From: Pseudoalteromonas luteoviolacea S2607
GTDB taxonomy: Bacteria; Pseudomonadota; Gammaproteobacteria; Enterobacterales; Alteromonadaceae
NCBI RefSeq assembly: GCF_001625575.1
Contig: NZ_AUXV01000020.1
Span: 86,706 to 150,705 of the forward strand
Direction: 5' to 3'
Length of the DNA stretch: 64,000 nt
Part shown: positions 45,075-55,197 of the stretch, one piece after another
Layout of the letters: every line of letters starts with the position of its first letter
Position numbering within the stretch: position 1 is the stretch's first letter
Program-made: the position numbers and the translations under genes
The notes under the pieces: model-generated
Databases searched by the model: none
What the model saw: the letters and a program-made list of their open reading frames with translations, nothing else
Told to the model about the DNA's origin: nothing

Positions 45075-45107
45075 ACACCTTGTAGCAATGCAAACTGTAC
45101 AAGGTGT
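45075..45107. terminator. Hairpin after malate synthase G
   Basis: ACACCTTGTA (45075-45084) pairs perfectly with TACAAGGTGT (45098-45107), followed on the plus strand by CATATTTTTAAG. It lies between the MipA promoter region and the end of malate synthase G. The U-run is short, so the terminator role is uncertain. Confidence 0.5.
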
Positions 45108-45132
45108 CATATTTTTAAGTGACAAAAAAGGA

Positions 45133-47310
45133 CTAGATATCCAATGCTTTACGCTGACGTCTATATGCATGAAGCAGGGGCTCTGTATAACCGTTGGGCT
45201 GCTCACTACCTTCAAAAACCAACGCTAACGCTGCTTGGTATGAGAGGTTTTCAGAATTGGGATGACCATTACTGCACATTGCCTGATAGTTAGGGTCAGC
45301 GCTATTTTGACTGTCCACAACTCCCGCCATTTTAGCGAAGGTATTATGCACTTGTTCTTCGGTACAGATCCCATGAACAAGCCAGTTTGCTATGTGCTGA
45401 CTAGAAATGCGCAAAGTCGCTCTGTCTTCCATTAAGCCAACATGCGAAATATCTGGTACTTTCGAACAACCGATGCCTTGGTCAACCCACCTCACAACAT
45501 AGCCTAATATACCTTGAATATTGTTATCTAACTCAGCTTGTATTTCTGCATCAGTTAACTCAGGGTGCAGCATTAACGGCGGTGTGAGCAATTCAGATAA
45601 ACTATCTGATTGATGCTGCAGCAGACATTGCTGACATCGTTTAACATCAACTTCATGGTAATGCATGGTGTGCAGCGTTGCCGCCGTTGGGGACGGTACC
45701 CATGCGGTACTTGCACCAGCGCGCAGCTGGTCAGCTTTTTGTTCCATCATGAGTGCCATTTTGTCCGGCTTTGCCCACATGCCTTTACCAATTTGTGCCT
45801 TTTCAGTAAAACCATGCCTGAGGCCTATTTCCACGTTTTGCTTTTCGTAGGCTGCAATCCAAGGCTGAGATTTTATCTGCTCTTTAGGTAAAACGGCTCC
45901 TGCACGCATAGAAGTGTGGATTTCATCTCCCGTCCTGTCTAAAAAGCCGGTATTAATAAATACAACACGTGACTTAGCAGCATAAATACAGGCACTCAAA
46001 TTGACTGAAGTACGGCGCTCCTCATCCATGATACCCATTTTGATGGTATTGGCAGGCAAGGATAAGAAACGCTCTATTTCGCTAAATAAAAGCTCTGTAT
46101 AAGCAACTTCTTCAGCACCATGCATTTTAGGTTTAACGATATTGATACTGGCAGCTTTGGAGTTTCTCAGACCGTCTTTTTTGCGCAGATCATGCAATGC
46201 AGCAGTCGCGGTAAAAATCCCGTCTAATATACCTTCAAAGACCTCATTACAATTCATATCAAGTATTGTTGGTGTAGTCATCAAATGACCGACATTGCGC
46301 ACAAACATCATTGCGCGACCGCTTAAACTGAATAGCTCACCATTCAATGATGTATATGTTCTATCAGGGTTGAGCTCACGCGTTATCGTTTTACCTCCCT
46401 TTTCGAACACCTCTTTTAACGTGCCCGTATTAAGCTCTAACCAGTTGCGATAGACTTGAATCTTATCCTGTGCATCCACTGCGGCCACAGAATCCTCACA
46501 ATCCATAATTGTAGTGAGCGCAGATTCTAAGATGACATCTTTAATACCTGCTTTATCAACCTTGCCTACGGGATCTTCAGGATCAATGATCAATTCAAAA
46601 TGAAGCCCATGATGTTTGAATAGTAGGACATTCGGATTTTGGATCTGGCCCTGATAACCCACCAATTGATCGCAGTCGCATAGTGACACTTGCCTGCTGT
46701 CATTCAGTGTGATGACAAGTGCATTGTCGACAATAGCATAGTGGGTACTTTCTATGTGAGAGCCACTAGTCAGCGGCAATACTTTGTCCAAGAATTGTCG
46801 AGCAAAAGCCATGACTTTAAACCCCCTTACAGGGTTATAATTTGCACTTTTCTCTGCACCATCCGCCTCGGGTAACATATCTGTCCCATAAAGTGCATCG
46901 TATAGCGATCCCCACCTAGCGTTCGCTGCATTGAGCGCAAAACGCGCATTATTTACAGGGACCACCAACTGTGGTGCGGCAACGTGAGCAATTTCAGGCT
47001 CAACTTGCAAAGTTGAGATTTCAAACTCAGGCGGTTCAGGCTGTAAATAACCAATAGTTTCTAAAAATGTCCGATATTTCTCAGCATCCCATACCGGGTT
47101 TTCAGTATGAAAACGGTCAATTTTTTCTTGTATTTCTTCACGTTTAGCGAGAAGAGCTCGATTGATCGGTGTCAGCTTGTTGATAATGGTTGCGACACCT
47201 TGCCAATAAGCTTCTTGATTCAGTGATAGCCCTGACAAAAGCTCCTGATTCACAAATTCATAGAAAAAGCTATCGATCGTTAAGCCGGCTTGTTGGATAG
47301 TAGCACTCAT
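45133..47310 (-). CDS. glcB: Malate synthase G
   Basis: The 725-residue length is that of the G isoform. Conserved blocks are GIKDVILESALTTIMDCEDSVAAVDA, then MKMGIMDEERRTSVNLSACI, and GKGMWAKPDKMALMMEQKADQLRAGASTAWVPSPTAA. It condenses glyoxylate with acetyl-CoA to malate in the glyoxylate shunt. The start at 47310 has AGGA 8 nt before it; the frame opens 14 codons further upstream without a site. It is divergent from isocitrate lyase, so the two enzymes of the pathway share a 230-bp promoter region. Confidence 0.96.
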   Translation of the reverse strand: MSATIQQAGLTIDSFFYEFVNQELLSGLSLNQEAYWQGVATIINKLTPINRALLAKREEIQEKIDRFHTENPVWDAEKYRTFLETIGYLQPEPPEFEISTLQVEPEIAHVAAPQLVVPVNNARFALNAANARWGSLYDALYGTDMLPEADGAEKSANYNPVRGFKVMAFARQFLDKVLPLTSGSHIESTHYAIVDNALVITLNDSRQVSLCDCDQLVGYQGQIQNPNVLLFKHHGLHFELIIDPEDPVGKVDKAGIKDVILESALTTIMDCEDSVAAVDAQDKIQVYRNWLELNTGTLKEVFEKGGKTITRELNPDRTYTSLNGELFSLSGRAMMFVRNVGHLMTTPTILDMNCNEVFEGILDGIFTATAALHDLRKKDGLRNSKAASINIVKPKMHGAEEVAYTELLFSEIERFLSLPANTIKMGIMDEERRTSVNLSACIYAAKSRVVFINTGFLDRTGDEIHTSMRAGAVLPKEQIKSQPWIAAYEKQNVEIGLRHGFTEKAQIGKGMWAKPDKMALMMEQKADQLRAGASTAWVPSPTAATLHTMHYHEVDVKRCQQCLLQHQSDSLSELLTPPLMLHPELTDAEIQAELDNNIQGILGYVVRWVDQGIGCSKVPDISHVGLMEDRATLRISSQHIANWLVHGICTEEQVHNTFAKMAGVVDSQNSADPNYQAMCSNGHPNSENLSYQAALALVFEGSEQPNGYTEPLLHAYRRQRKALDI

Positions 47311-47542
47311 AGCAGAGGTCCTATTAGCGATTTTTTTGAACGGGTTATTCAAAAATAAATCAATTTGTACAAAAACAAACCCTTTTAGCCATTCATTAAA
47401 AATATACTCACAATAACAACTATAAATTTAAAAAATCTAAAAAGTCATCCTAGTGTTTAATTAAGCGCCACGGCACCTCTCACATTTTCGTTGTGGCAAA
47501 CCGATTCAACCTAGCATACTACTCGTTCGAAGGATAAAAACT

Positions 47543-49147
47543 ATGAGTGATTATCAAACACAAATTGACCGCTTCACTACACTTTGTGAGTCAAAAAAGC
47601 TTAATTGGCAATCGATTAATCCTGAATTTGCAAGCAGAATGCACTTGCAAAACCGATTCAAGACAGGTCTTGATATCGCTAAACACACCGCCAAAATCAT
47701 GCGAGAAGACATGGCTCGCTATGATGCAGATCCGACGCAATATACCCAGTCTCTGGGCTGTTGGCACGGTTTCACAGCACAACAAATGATGATGGCAGTG
47801 AAAAGGCACAAAAAAACCACAAAAGGCGCATACGTATACTTAAGTGGCTGGATGGTTGCAGCACTGCGCTCCGAATTTGGACCACTTCCTGATCAAAGCA
47901 TGCATGAGAAAACGGCTGTTCCAAAATTGATTGAAGAGATATATACATTCTTAAAGCAAGCGGATGCCAGAGAACTTGATCACCTCTACAAAGCGCTGGA
48001 CGGTGCAAAGGCAAATGGTCAAGATTATAGTGGGATCCAATCAGAAATTGACAATTATGAGTCACACATTGTTCCAATTATTGCAGATATAGATGCAGGC
48101 TTTGGTAATGAAGAAGCGACCTACCTATTAGCAAAACAAATGATTGAAGCAGGCGCGTGCGCTATTCAAATCGAAAACCAGGTTTCAGATGCAAAACAAT
48201 GTGGCCACCAAGCTGGTAAGGTAACAGTGCCTCATGAAGACTTTTTGGCCAAGATAAATGCAGTGAGATACGCATTTTTGGAGCTCGGTGTAGAAGATGG
48301 GATTATCGTTGCTCGCACAGATTCACTCGGTGCCAGTTTGACACAAAAAATTCCTGTATCTCAGCAGGCAGGCGACATTGCAAGCCAATATACCGCATTT
48401 TTAGAGACACAAATTATTGAAGAAGTCAGTCAACTTCAAGACGGTGACATGGCTATCAAATTAGATGGCAAGCTACAAAAACCGACACGCTTAGACAACG
48501 GCTTATATCAATTTAAAGAAGGAACCGAAAAAGACCGAGTGGTGCTCGATTGTATCACGAGCCTTCAAGCTGGTGCTGACTTGTTGTGGATTGAAACCGA
48601 AAAGCCTAACGTTGCTCAAATCGCCGAGTTGGTCAACCGTGTACGTGAACAAGTACCTAATGCCAAATTAGTGTATAACAACTCACCATCGTTTAACTGG
48701 ACTTTGAAGTTCCGTGAGCAAGCATATAGTGAACTCAAAGCAAAAGGCGAATCACTAGATGCTTATCCAGATCCAAGCCTTGACCCTAAGGCGCTCATGG
48801 CACCCGAGTTAGATGGCACTGAACTTGCGCGTATCGCAGATGAAAAGGTGAAAAGCTTCCAAATGGATGGTGCACGCCAAGCAGGTATTTTCCACCATTT
48901 GATTACTTTACCAACATACCATACAACGGCGCTAAGCACAGATATCTTATCCGAAGGGTACTTTGGTGAACTCGGCATGTTGGCTTATGTCAGAGATGTG
49001 CAAAGACAGGAAATTCGAAGAGAACAAGCTTCAGTAAAACACCAAGACCTTGCAGGCTCCAACATTGGTGACACCCACAAAGAGTATTTTAGTGGCGACA
49101 ATGCACTCAAAGCAGGTGGAGAAGCCAATACAATGAACCAGTTTTAA
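47543..49147 (+). CDS. aceA: Isocitrate lyase
   Basis: The 534-residue protein is the long type of isocitrate lyase, as in Pseudomonas. The active-site loop is DAKQCGHQAGKVTVPHEDF, with the catalytic Cys; PIIADIDAGFGNEEATYLLAKQMIEAGACAIQIENQ is the metal-binding stretch. It splits isocitrate to succinate and glyoxylate. AAGGA precedes the ATG at a spacing of 8. It is divergent from malate synthase G. Confidence 0.96.
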   Translation: MSDYQTQIDRFTTLCESKKLNWQSINPEFASRMHLQNRFKTGLDIAKHTAKIMREDMARYDADPTQYTQSLGCWHGFTAQQMMMAVKRHKKTTKGAYVYLSGWMVAALRSEFGPLPDQSMHEKTAVPKLIEEIYTFLKQADARELDHLYKALDGAKANGQDYSGIQSEIDNYESHIVPIIADIDAGFGNEEATYLLAKQMIEAGACAIQIENQVSDAKQCGHQAGKVTVPHEDFLAKINAVRYAFLELGVEDGIIVARTDSLGASLTQKIPVSQQAGDIASQYTAFLETQIIEEVSQLQDGDMAIKLDGKLQKPTRLDNGLYQFKEGTEKDRVVLDCITSLQAGADLLWIETEKPNVAQIAELVNRVREQVPNAKLVYNNSPSFNWTLKFREQAYSELKAKGESLDAYPDPSLDPKALMAPELDGTELARIADEKVKSFQMDGARQAGIFHHLITLPTYHTTALSTDILSEGYFGELGMLAYVRDVQRQEIRREQASVKHQDLAGSNIGDTHKEYFSGDNALKAGGEANTMNQF

Positions 49148-49167
49148 ACATTGTTATCCCAACAATT

Positions 49168-49188
49168 AGGGCCTCAGGGCCCTTTTTT
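49168..49188 (+). terminator. Terminator after aceA
   Basis: AGGGCC (49168-49173) pairs with GGCCCT (49178-49183) across TCAG, followed by T residues. Confidence 0.88.
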
Positions 49189-49235
49189 GCCATATATACT
49201 CAAACCGTTCAGTGTGACAAGTGCTATTTCAGTAC

Positions 49236-49502
49236 AGATCACGTTTTTACTCACTTTAGAGCTCTTGGATCAACAAAATACTAGCTAGGTTTAATTTTGC
49301 TTTAAATGAGTCAAGTTAAGCTCAAATCGGTTAATTCGCAGCGTGTTTGAGTAGTAATTCGTGTTTATTAGTGCAGCTAATCAAATAATAGAACAGGAAA
49401 TGCCCATTCCTGTTGGTGCAAAGCAATTTTTTACCAACTGCTGAGATAGTCTAGATCTCTATTTTACTAACCACTTTTGTATATAAATCATTTTTTTACT
49501 AA
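49236..49502. repeat. Second distal cluster of the 18-bp motif
   Basis: The minus-strand copies are TGAGTAAAAACGTGATCT (49236-49253), TTAGTAAAATAGAGATCT (49453-49470) and TTAGTAAAAAAATGATTT (49485-49502). Further half-matches lie at about 49424 and 49520. A hairpin AACAGGAA...TTCCTGTT (49392-49399 and 49407-49414) lies between. There is no coding sequence between 49148 and 49622. The cluster is directly upstream of the TPR kinase, so it may also affect that promoter. Confidence 0.6.
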
Positions 49503-49622
49503 CACACCTTTTTCCAGAGCAAAATTTTACTTACTCGGAATTGTAAAGCCCCTTTACATGATCCATATTTGTCACACATTTGTTGCATAGCATGCGACAG
49601 TCTTGATTTAACTTGAAAAATT

Positions 49623-51659
49623 ATGAAGAAAATATTCGTTCCTTTGTTACTAGCCTGCATATTCTCTACCCAGAGCGCCTCTGCGAGTATAGATGTAGAG
49701 GAATTAGAAAACCTAGAGAAGCAAGGAAAATATCAAATTGCGTTAGATTTAATAGAACCGTGGCGTTTGGAAAACCTCAGTGAGGAAAAAGCGCTCGAAG
49801 TCTTATTGTTACAAGCAAAAATCTATCGCAAGCAGGGACGATTTGAAAAAGCACTATCCACTTTGGATTACATTGAACAAAACCACTACTTAAATACGCC
49901 GCTTGTGCGTACGCTCAACAACGAAAAAGGCATTAACTATCGGCGAATGTCACGTTTAGAAGAGGCCGAGAAACATTACTATCGCGCCTTAAAAGCCGCA
50001 CAAGAGCTAGAGAATAATACTCTAATAGGCCTAGCTTATAGTAACTTAGGTACATTATACGACCATAAAAACCAGCTCGCACAGGCAATGCAGTTTCAGT
50101 TGAAAGCTCAAGGCTACTTGAAAGGAAGTGATGACCACTCGATAAAAGCTAGCAATTTCTATAATCTAGGCGACATCTCCGTCAGGCTTGACGATTACGA
50201 ACAAGCCGGAATATTCTTTCGTTGGGCGCTTGCTGAAGATAAAAAGCACGGCGAAATAGTTGCCATAGCAGATAGCGCACTGAGATTGTCCCAAGTTTCA
50301 TTTAAGAAAGAAAATCATGCTTTGGCGGTTGAAAATATTAATGAAGCACTCAAATACCTAACTCAAACAAATGCCAATGAAAGCCTGTCTCGAGCTTATC
50401 ATATGCTTGCCAGTAGCCACATGGAGCTACAACAACCTGAAGAAGCGCTTATTAATGCCCATTTGAGTCTAGACTTCGCAAATAAAGCGCAAAGCTCAGT
50501 TCAATTAATTTATGCTAATATTGGAGTGTCAAAAGCTTATCTCAATTTAAAACAGCCGCACTTAGCACAGAATTATGTCGCTGAGCTGGCAGATTTAGTC
50601 GCAGAGGAAGCCCACTCACCTCTGGCGATACATTACTATGAAGTCGCCGCAGAGCTTGCATCACAACAAAAACAAATGGATGTCGCGTTCGCCTTCATTC
50701 AAAAAGCACTCAATGCCCGAAAGTTAAACGATGTGAAGGTCAACAACCAAAAGGCACAAACATTTAGAAACAGTATAAGTAGCTTAGTACAGCGGCAGCA
50801 GTTAGAAGTATCAGAAAAAGAAAAAGCTTTGGCACAAAGTCAGCTTCAACACAATAAATTGATGCAAAAAGCGTGGATTATAGCTGGCTTATCGGCACTG
50901 TTTATTTGCGTATTGCTTACTTATATCTACTTTATCAAACACCGCTCTGCTAATTTGGCGGCTAAATTGTATCAACAAAACTTAAAGCAAAAAGAGAAAT
51001 TACTTGCTGATATTTCTCACGAACTCAGAACACCTTTAAGTGTTTTAAAACTCCATATTGAAGCATTAGAACACAATTTATTTGACGACAATAGCCGAGC
51101 ATACAGTAAGATTAATGACAAAATATCGCAGCTCAACGCCCTAATCACTGACGTATATCAACTGTCTCAAGCAGAAAACAACGCCATCGAGCTCAATGAA
51201 CAAATTCAGTGTGTAAGAACACTCTCTGAAAACTACAGTTATGATATTCAACGCATGACGGAAAGCCATAAGCTTGATTTTAGTAGCGATATTTGTATTC
51301 CAGAAGGGGCGACCATTAACATTGATAAGCCCAAATTAGATCGCGTTGTCACTAACTTATGTAAAAATACTTGCCTTTACACTGACAGTCCAGGACGTGT
51401 AGTTTTCAAGATGTATCAGCATAAAGATCACTTGAATATTGAGCTTCAAGATTCTTCTCCCACTGTCACAGATGAAGAAATTCCCAAGCTTTTTGAAAGA
51501 CTCTACCGTGTAGAAAGCTCTCGAAGTCGTGCCACCGGCGGTTCAGGATTGGGCCTATCAATATGCAAGAGCTTAGTAGAGTTGATGTCAGGCAATATAG
51601 ATATCAAACGAGGGGCATTAGGTGGGCTAGATATATCCATCTCCTTACCTATCAAGTGA
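49623..51659 (+). CDS. TPR-containing sensor histidine kinase
   Basis: The 678-residue protein has a signal peptide (MKKIFVPLLLACIFSTQSASA) and about seven tetratricopeptide units (about residues 25-390), which suggests a periplasmic protein-binding sensor. One membrane helix (about 418-438) leads to the H box LLADISHELRTPLSVLKLH and the ATP-binding blocks ending GGSGLGLSICKSL. No adjacent regulator is on the same strand. The OmpR-type regulator at 53975 is a possible partner. No strong ribosome-binding site is seen. Confidence 0.9.
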   Translation: MKKIFVPLLLACIFSTQSASASIDVEELENLEKQGKYQIALDLIEPWRLENLSEEKALEVLLLQAKIYRKQGRFEKALSTLDYIEQNHYLNTPLVRTLNNEKGINYRRMSRLEEAEKHYYRALKAAQELENNTLIGLAYSNLGTLYDHKNQLAQAMQFQLKAQGYLKGSDDHSIKASNFYNLGDISVRLDDYEQAGIFFRWALAEDKKHGEIVAIADSALRLSQVSFKKENHALAVENINEALKYLTQTNANESLSRAYHMLASSHMELQQPEEALINAHLSLDFANKAQSSVQLIYANIGVSKAYLNLKQPHLAQNYVAELADLVAEEAHSPLAIHYYEVAAELASQQKQMDVAFAFIQKALNARKLNDVKVNNQKAQTFRNSISSLVQRQQLEVSEKEKALAQSQLQHNKLMQKAWIIAGLSALFICVLLTYIYFIKHRSANLAAKLYQQNLKQKEKLLADISHELRTPLSVLKLHIEALEHNLFDDNSRAYSKINDKISQLNALITDVYQLSQAENNAIELNEQIQCVRTLSENYSYDIQRMTESHKLDFSSDICIPEGATINIDKPKLDRVVTNLCKNTCLYTDSPGRVVFKMYQHKDHLNIELQDSSPTVTDEEIPKLFERLYRVESSRSRATGGSGLGLSICKSLVELMSGNIDIKRGALGGLDISISLPIK

Positions 51660-51859
51660 TCCGCCAACAGCGATAAACTTCACGGCGCATTGAAATCAGT
51701 TATGCGCCATGACTCCGTGAAGAGTAAAAATACGACAAAATAACTAGATAAGGAAATTTCTTACCCAACTGCTCCGAGCACTTGTTCTTTCTTATTCGCT
51801 CCATTTTCTATCCACATTGCCTTGTTTTAATAAGCAACATGAACGGGAGGAATTAATTT

Positions 51860-52339
51860 ATGTCACAGCGTACAATGAAACATAATGATTGGGTGAAAAT
51901 AGCCGAGCGAAAAAGAGGTCAGTCAAAAGTACGACCTAAAACAAATAAGGTCTTACCTTTTTGGTCTTTGTTGCTTGCAGGCTTTCTGATCTTAGCGTCA
52001 GCATGGAATTATTGGGCAGATAGCAACTCAAAAACAATTGTACATGCAGATATAAGTGCTGAAGCACAAAAGCGCATCAACCGCTATTTTACAAAGCAGT
52101 TTATGATGGGTAGCTGGAAATTAAGCCGCATAAACTTTAACGACGGCGAGCTAAATGTATTTATTCAGATCCCAACAAGGCTAGCAATGACCAGCAGCGA
52201 GATCAAAGGCTATATTCAGCAATCGCTTTGTCCTCACCCTAGCAGTAAAGTATGGAATGATGTAAGAAACAACGCGCTTTACATTTTCCTCTATTCCGAT
52301 AAGCCAAGAAATGGCGACTACGCTTTGTGTACTAGATAA
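51860..52339 (+). CDS. Hypothetical protein with one membrane helix
   Basis: The 159-residue protein has a basic N-terminus, one membrane helix (LPFWSLLLAGFLILASAWNYW, about 32-52) and a small C-terminal domain with two cysteines. AGGA lies 8 nt before the start. No family recognised. It follows the TPR kinase at 200 bp and ends at a terminator shared with rmuC. Confidence 0.65.
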   Translation: MSQRTMKHNDWVKIAERKRGQSKVRPKTNKVLPFWSLLLAGFLILASAWNYWADSNSKTIVHADISAEAQKRINRYFTKQFMMGSWKLSRINFNDGELNVFIQIPTRLAMTSSEIKGYIQQSLCPHPSSKVWNDVRNNALYIFLYSDKPRNGDYALCTR

Positions 52340-52362
52340 AAAAGGGCTTAAGGCCCTTTTTT
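52338..52362. terminator. Bidirectional terminator between the hypothetical gene and rmuC
   Basis: GGGC (52344-52347) and GCCC (52353-52356) are flanked by complementary A and T runs of six. Confidence 0.82.
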
Positions 52363-52374
52363 AATGCCTCATAA

Positions 52375-53832
52375 TTACTCAAGTTCTAACTTGGCTTTTT
52401 CTAGCAGCTCTTCTGGCAAATCTTTAGATACGGCAACACCCAATTCTTTAAATTCAGATGCCTGTTTAATTAAGTTGCCTTTTCCAGCGTAGAGCTGTCC
52501 AAGGGCTTTATCATAGGTTTCTTGGGCTTTCTCAAGTTGTTTACCTACGCCTTCCAAGCTATGCAAAAAGCTATTCAATTTGGCGTAAAACTTTTCAGCT
52601 CGAATCGCCAGCTCTTTGCTGTGTTTGCTTTGTTCTTCAAAACGCCAAAGCTGCTTCACAATATTTAAACTTGTTAGCAGAGTAGTTGGTGTTGCTACTA
52701 ACACTTTATTTTCAAGCGCGTATTGGTAAATGTCAGGTGCATACTTGATGGCTTCAACAAATGCAGACTCTACTGGAATGAACATAATTACCACTTCAGG
52801 CGAATTCAAACCAGGTAGTCGCTCATAAGATTTATCACCTAACTCTTTAACTCTCGCTTTGATGGCTGTCACATGCTCCTTCAAAGCTTGTTGCGCGAGC
52901 ATATCTTCTTGCGCATTAACATAACGTGTATACGCATTTAAAGAGGTTTTTGCATCGACAACAAGATGCCTATTTTGCGGCAAATATACGATCACGTCAG
53001 GACGAAACTTACCGTGCTCGGTAGTAAAACTTACTTCTCGTTTATAGTCATAACCGGGTCTAAGACCTGCACTATCCAGTACATTCTCGAGCATTAGTTC
53101 ACCCCAATTGCCCTGAGTTTTAGTCTGGCCTTGTAATGCTGTGGTGAGTTTACTGGCTTGATCAGTCATCGCCTGATTATTTGCTTGTAAGTGAAGCAAC
53201 TCAGTTTGCAACGCCGCACGCTGTTTTAACTCTTCACTATGAATTGCTTCCATTTTGTCACGGAAACCTTTAAGTTCTCCCTGTACAGGTGTCAGAATAT
53301 GCTGGATTTTTTCCTGACTATGACGTGCAAATTGCTGACTCTTTTCTTCGAAAATCTTACCAGCCAGGTTTTCAAATTCTTGCTTTAAAGTCTCTTTAGC
53401 CTGTTCTAATTGCTGGATTTGCACCTCAAAAGCGCGTTGCTTCTCAGTTAATGTTGTTTCCAGATCTGTCAATTTCAGTTCTAACTGATGTGCTCGGTCT
53501 TGTTCACTTTTTAGCTGTAATTGAACTTGTTGCCACAGACCATAGTACTCTTTAAGTTGCGAGTGCTTTTCAGCCAGACGAGCTTGATATGTCTGGGCCT
53601 CACCATGTAGTTTTAACTGCTGCTGTTTGGTATCGGCTAGCTCAGCTTTCATTTCTTGATTAGCCGATTCAAACATAGCTAGCTGGTTTTGTGCTAGGAG
53701 TAGTTCATTTCGGCTTTTTTGCTTTATAAAAAAAATAACAACGGAAAACAAAATACTGGCCGATACGGCACCGATCCCTAACAAAGTGACAATAGTGCTC
53801 CACGGGAGGGCAGACCAAGTAGTCCAAAACAT
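52375..53832 (-). CDS. rmuC: DNA recombination protein RmuC
   Basis: The 485-residue protein has an N-terminal membrane helix (about residues 10-35), a long coiled coil (about 40-190) and the RmuC nuclease-like domain with TQGNWGELMLENVLDSAGL, FRPDVIVYLP and VVDAKTSLNAYTRYV. RmuC limits inversions between short inverted repeats. The length and order are typical. Confidence 0.95.
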   Translation of the reverse strand: MFWTTWSALPWSTIVTLLGIGAVSASILFSVVIFFIKQKSRNELLLAQNQLAMFESANQEMKAELADTKQQQLKLHGEAQTYQARLAEKHSQLKEYYGLWQQVQLQLKSEQDRAHQLELKLTDLETTLTEKQRAFEVQIQQLEQAKETLKQEFENLAGKIFEEKSQQFARHSQEKIQHILTPVQGELKGFRDKMEAIHSEELKQRAALQTELLHLQANNQAMTDQASKLTTALQGQTKTQGNWGELMLENVLDSAGLRPGYDYKREVSFTTEHGKFRPDVIVYLPQNRHLVVDAKTSLNAYTRYVNAQEDMLAQQALKEHVTAIKARVKELGDKSYERLPGLNSPEVVIMFIPVESAFVEAIKYAPDIYQYALENKVLVATPTTLLTSLNIVKQLWRFEEQSKHSKELAIRAEKFYAKLNSFLHSLEGVGKQLEKAQETYDKALGQLYAGKGNLIKQASEFKELGVAVSKDLPEELLEKAKLELE

Positions 53833-53974
53833 AGTATGACTCTTTAGATTAAATCTAGTTAAATCATACCTGAGTACGTAACATCATTCACTTAGATGAA
53901 GGGAGGAAAATTGAATTTTTATAAGAGAAAAGCAAAGAGTTAGTCTTAATAAGCTAACTCCATCAGATAGGCTA

Positions 53975-54664
53975 TCAACTATCAATGTGCTGTTCGTTAA
54001 AGCGGTAACCCGCTCCATAAACAGACTCGACTATTTTTGGTGAAAACTCGATATTTTTAATTTTTTTACGGATATTTTTGATATGACTATCTATAACTCT
54101 GTCGGAAATATCAAAATTGTCTGGTTGAATGTGATCAAGGATCTGCTGTCTAGAAAACACTCGATTTGGTGCATTATAAAGCATCGCAAACACGTCAAAC
54201 TCGACTTTTGTCAGACTCAAAGACTGTCCTTTCAATAAAACCAACAACTGCCCTTCGTTAACTTCAATTGCAGGCTTTTCAGGAGCCTGTACAGTGCTGC
54301 AGCGGCGCAAAATTGCTTTTATACGCATTACTAATTCAGCTGCACTAAATGGCTTACATACGTAGTCATCAGCTCCAAACTCTAAGCCTTTAAGGCGATC
54401 GGCTTCAGATACTTTTGCTGTTAGCATGACGATAGGGACCATTGAAAATTCGCGGATTTGTCGCATACAAGCAACACCATCCTGATTAGGCAACATGATG
54501 TCCATTAAAATGGCATCTGGGCTATTAGCCCTTACCCAATCAACCACTTCTGCGCCGTCAGCAATATGTGATATTTGAAATCCAGATGCTTTAAAAAACA
54601 GCATCACCTGTTCAGCAATATCAAAATCATCTTCGACAATCAAAATGTGGTTAGTTTCTTCCAT
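53975..54664 (-). CDS. OmpR-family response regulator
   Basis: The 229-residue protein has a receiver domain (acidic VEDDFD, phosphorylated Asp in DAILMDIMLPNQDG, Lys in DDYVCKP) and a winged helix with FSRQQILDHIQ and VIDSHIKNIRKKIK. No kinase gene adjoins it. Its start overlaps the stop of the 68-residue gene upstream by one base (TAATG). It may be paired with the TPR kinase at 49.6 kb. Confidence 0.94.
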   Translation of the reverse strand: MEETNHILIVEDDFDIAEQVMLFFKASGFQISHIADGAEVVDWVRANSPDAILMDIMLPNQDGVACMRQIREFSMVPIVMLTAKVSEADRLKGLEFGADDYVCKPFSAAELVMRIKAILRRCSTVQAPEKPAIEVNEGQLLVLLKGQSLSLTKVEFDVFAMLYNAPNRVFSRQQILDHIQPDNFDISDRVIDSHIKNIRKKIKNIEFSPKIVESVYGAGYRFNEQHIDS

Positions 54665-54870
54665 TAGTTTCTCTTTTTAGCTTTCAATACTCTTAGTTGC
54701 TGCTTCACTTGTTTTTTCAAGCCAGAGGACAAAGTGTCGTCAAATAACAACATGCCTAAGATGCTTGCCAAGTCTTCAGAGTTTGCAACTTCGTTAATCA
54801 GATCATAGTCGCACAGCGATTGAGGTTCAATAAAGTTTAATTGCGAAATTGAGTTTTCATAGCACAACAT
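54664..54870 (-). CDS. Small protein coupled to the response regulator
   Basis: The 68-residue product is soluble, with an acidic middle (INEVANSEDLASILGMLLFDD) and a basic C-terminus. Its stop overlaps the regulator start by one base, so they are translated together. It could modulate the regulator. No family recognised. Confidence 0.65.
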   Translation of the reverse strand: MLCYENSISQLNFIEPQSLCDYDLINEVANSEDLASILGMLLFDDTLSSGLKKQVKQQLRVLKAKKRN

Positions 54871-55055
54871 AGTTTACCCGCCTTAAGTCCAATTCATTTG
54901 GTGTTTTTTTCCTATGTGTGTATTAAAGAGAAAGAATATGGATCAAATGTGGAACAAAACCAGAAAAAAGGGTAATTGCAATTACACTATATTACACGAA
55001 GCCGAAATATTTCAGTCTGAGCCCCGATTCTAACGATGAGCTCCCAGAAAAAGAA

Positions 55056-55080
55056 AAACCAGCTCATATTGAGCTGGTTT
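55056..55080 (-). terminator. Terminator downstream of the SNF2 gene
   Basis: AAACCAGCTC (55056-55065) and GAGCTGGTTT (55071-55080) pair perfectly over a 5-nt loop. On the minus strand TTTCTTTTT follows. Confidence 0.85.
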
Positions 55081-55120
55081 ATTACAAAAAACGTAACGTA
55101 ATTAATAAGGGGAAATCAAC

Positions 55121-55195
55121 ATGTGCTCATTGTTTAACTGCTCTAACAACGTGCATAAGAGTAGACTACGGCCCCTTTTAAAAGTTCAAAATTAA
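55121..55195 (+). CDS. Possible 24-residue peptide
   Basis: The ATG at 55121 has AGGGG 8 nt before it. The product begins MCSLFNCSNNVHKS. It lies on the opposite strand, just past the SNF2 stop codon at 55198. Such a short frame may be chance; I list it because of its ribosome-binding site. Confidence 0.25.
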   Translation: MCSLFNCSNNVHKSRLRPLLKVQN

Positions 55196-55197
55196 TT

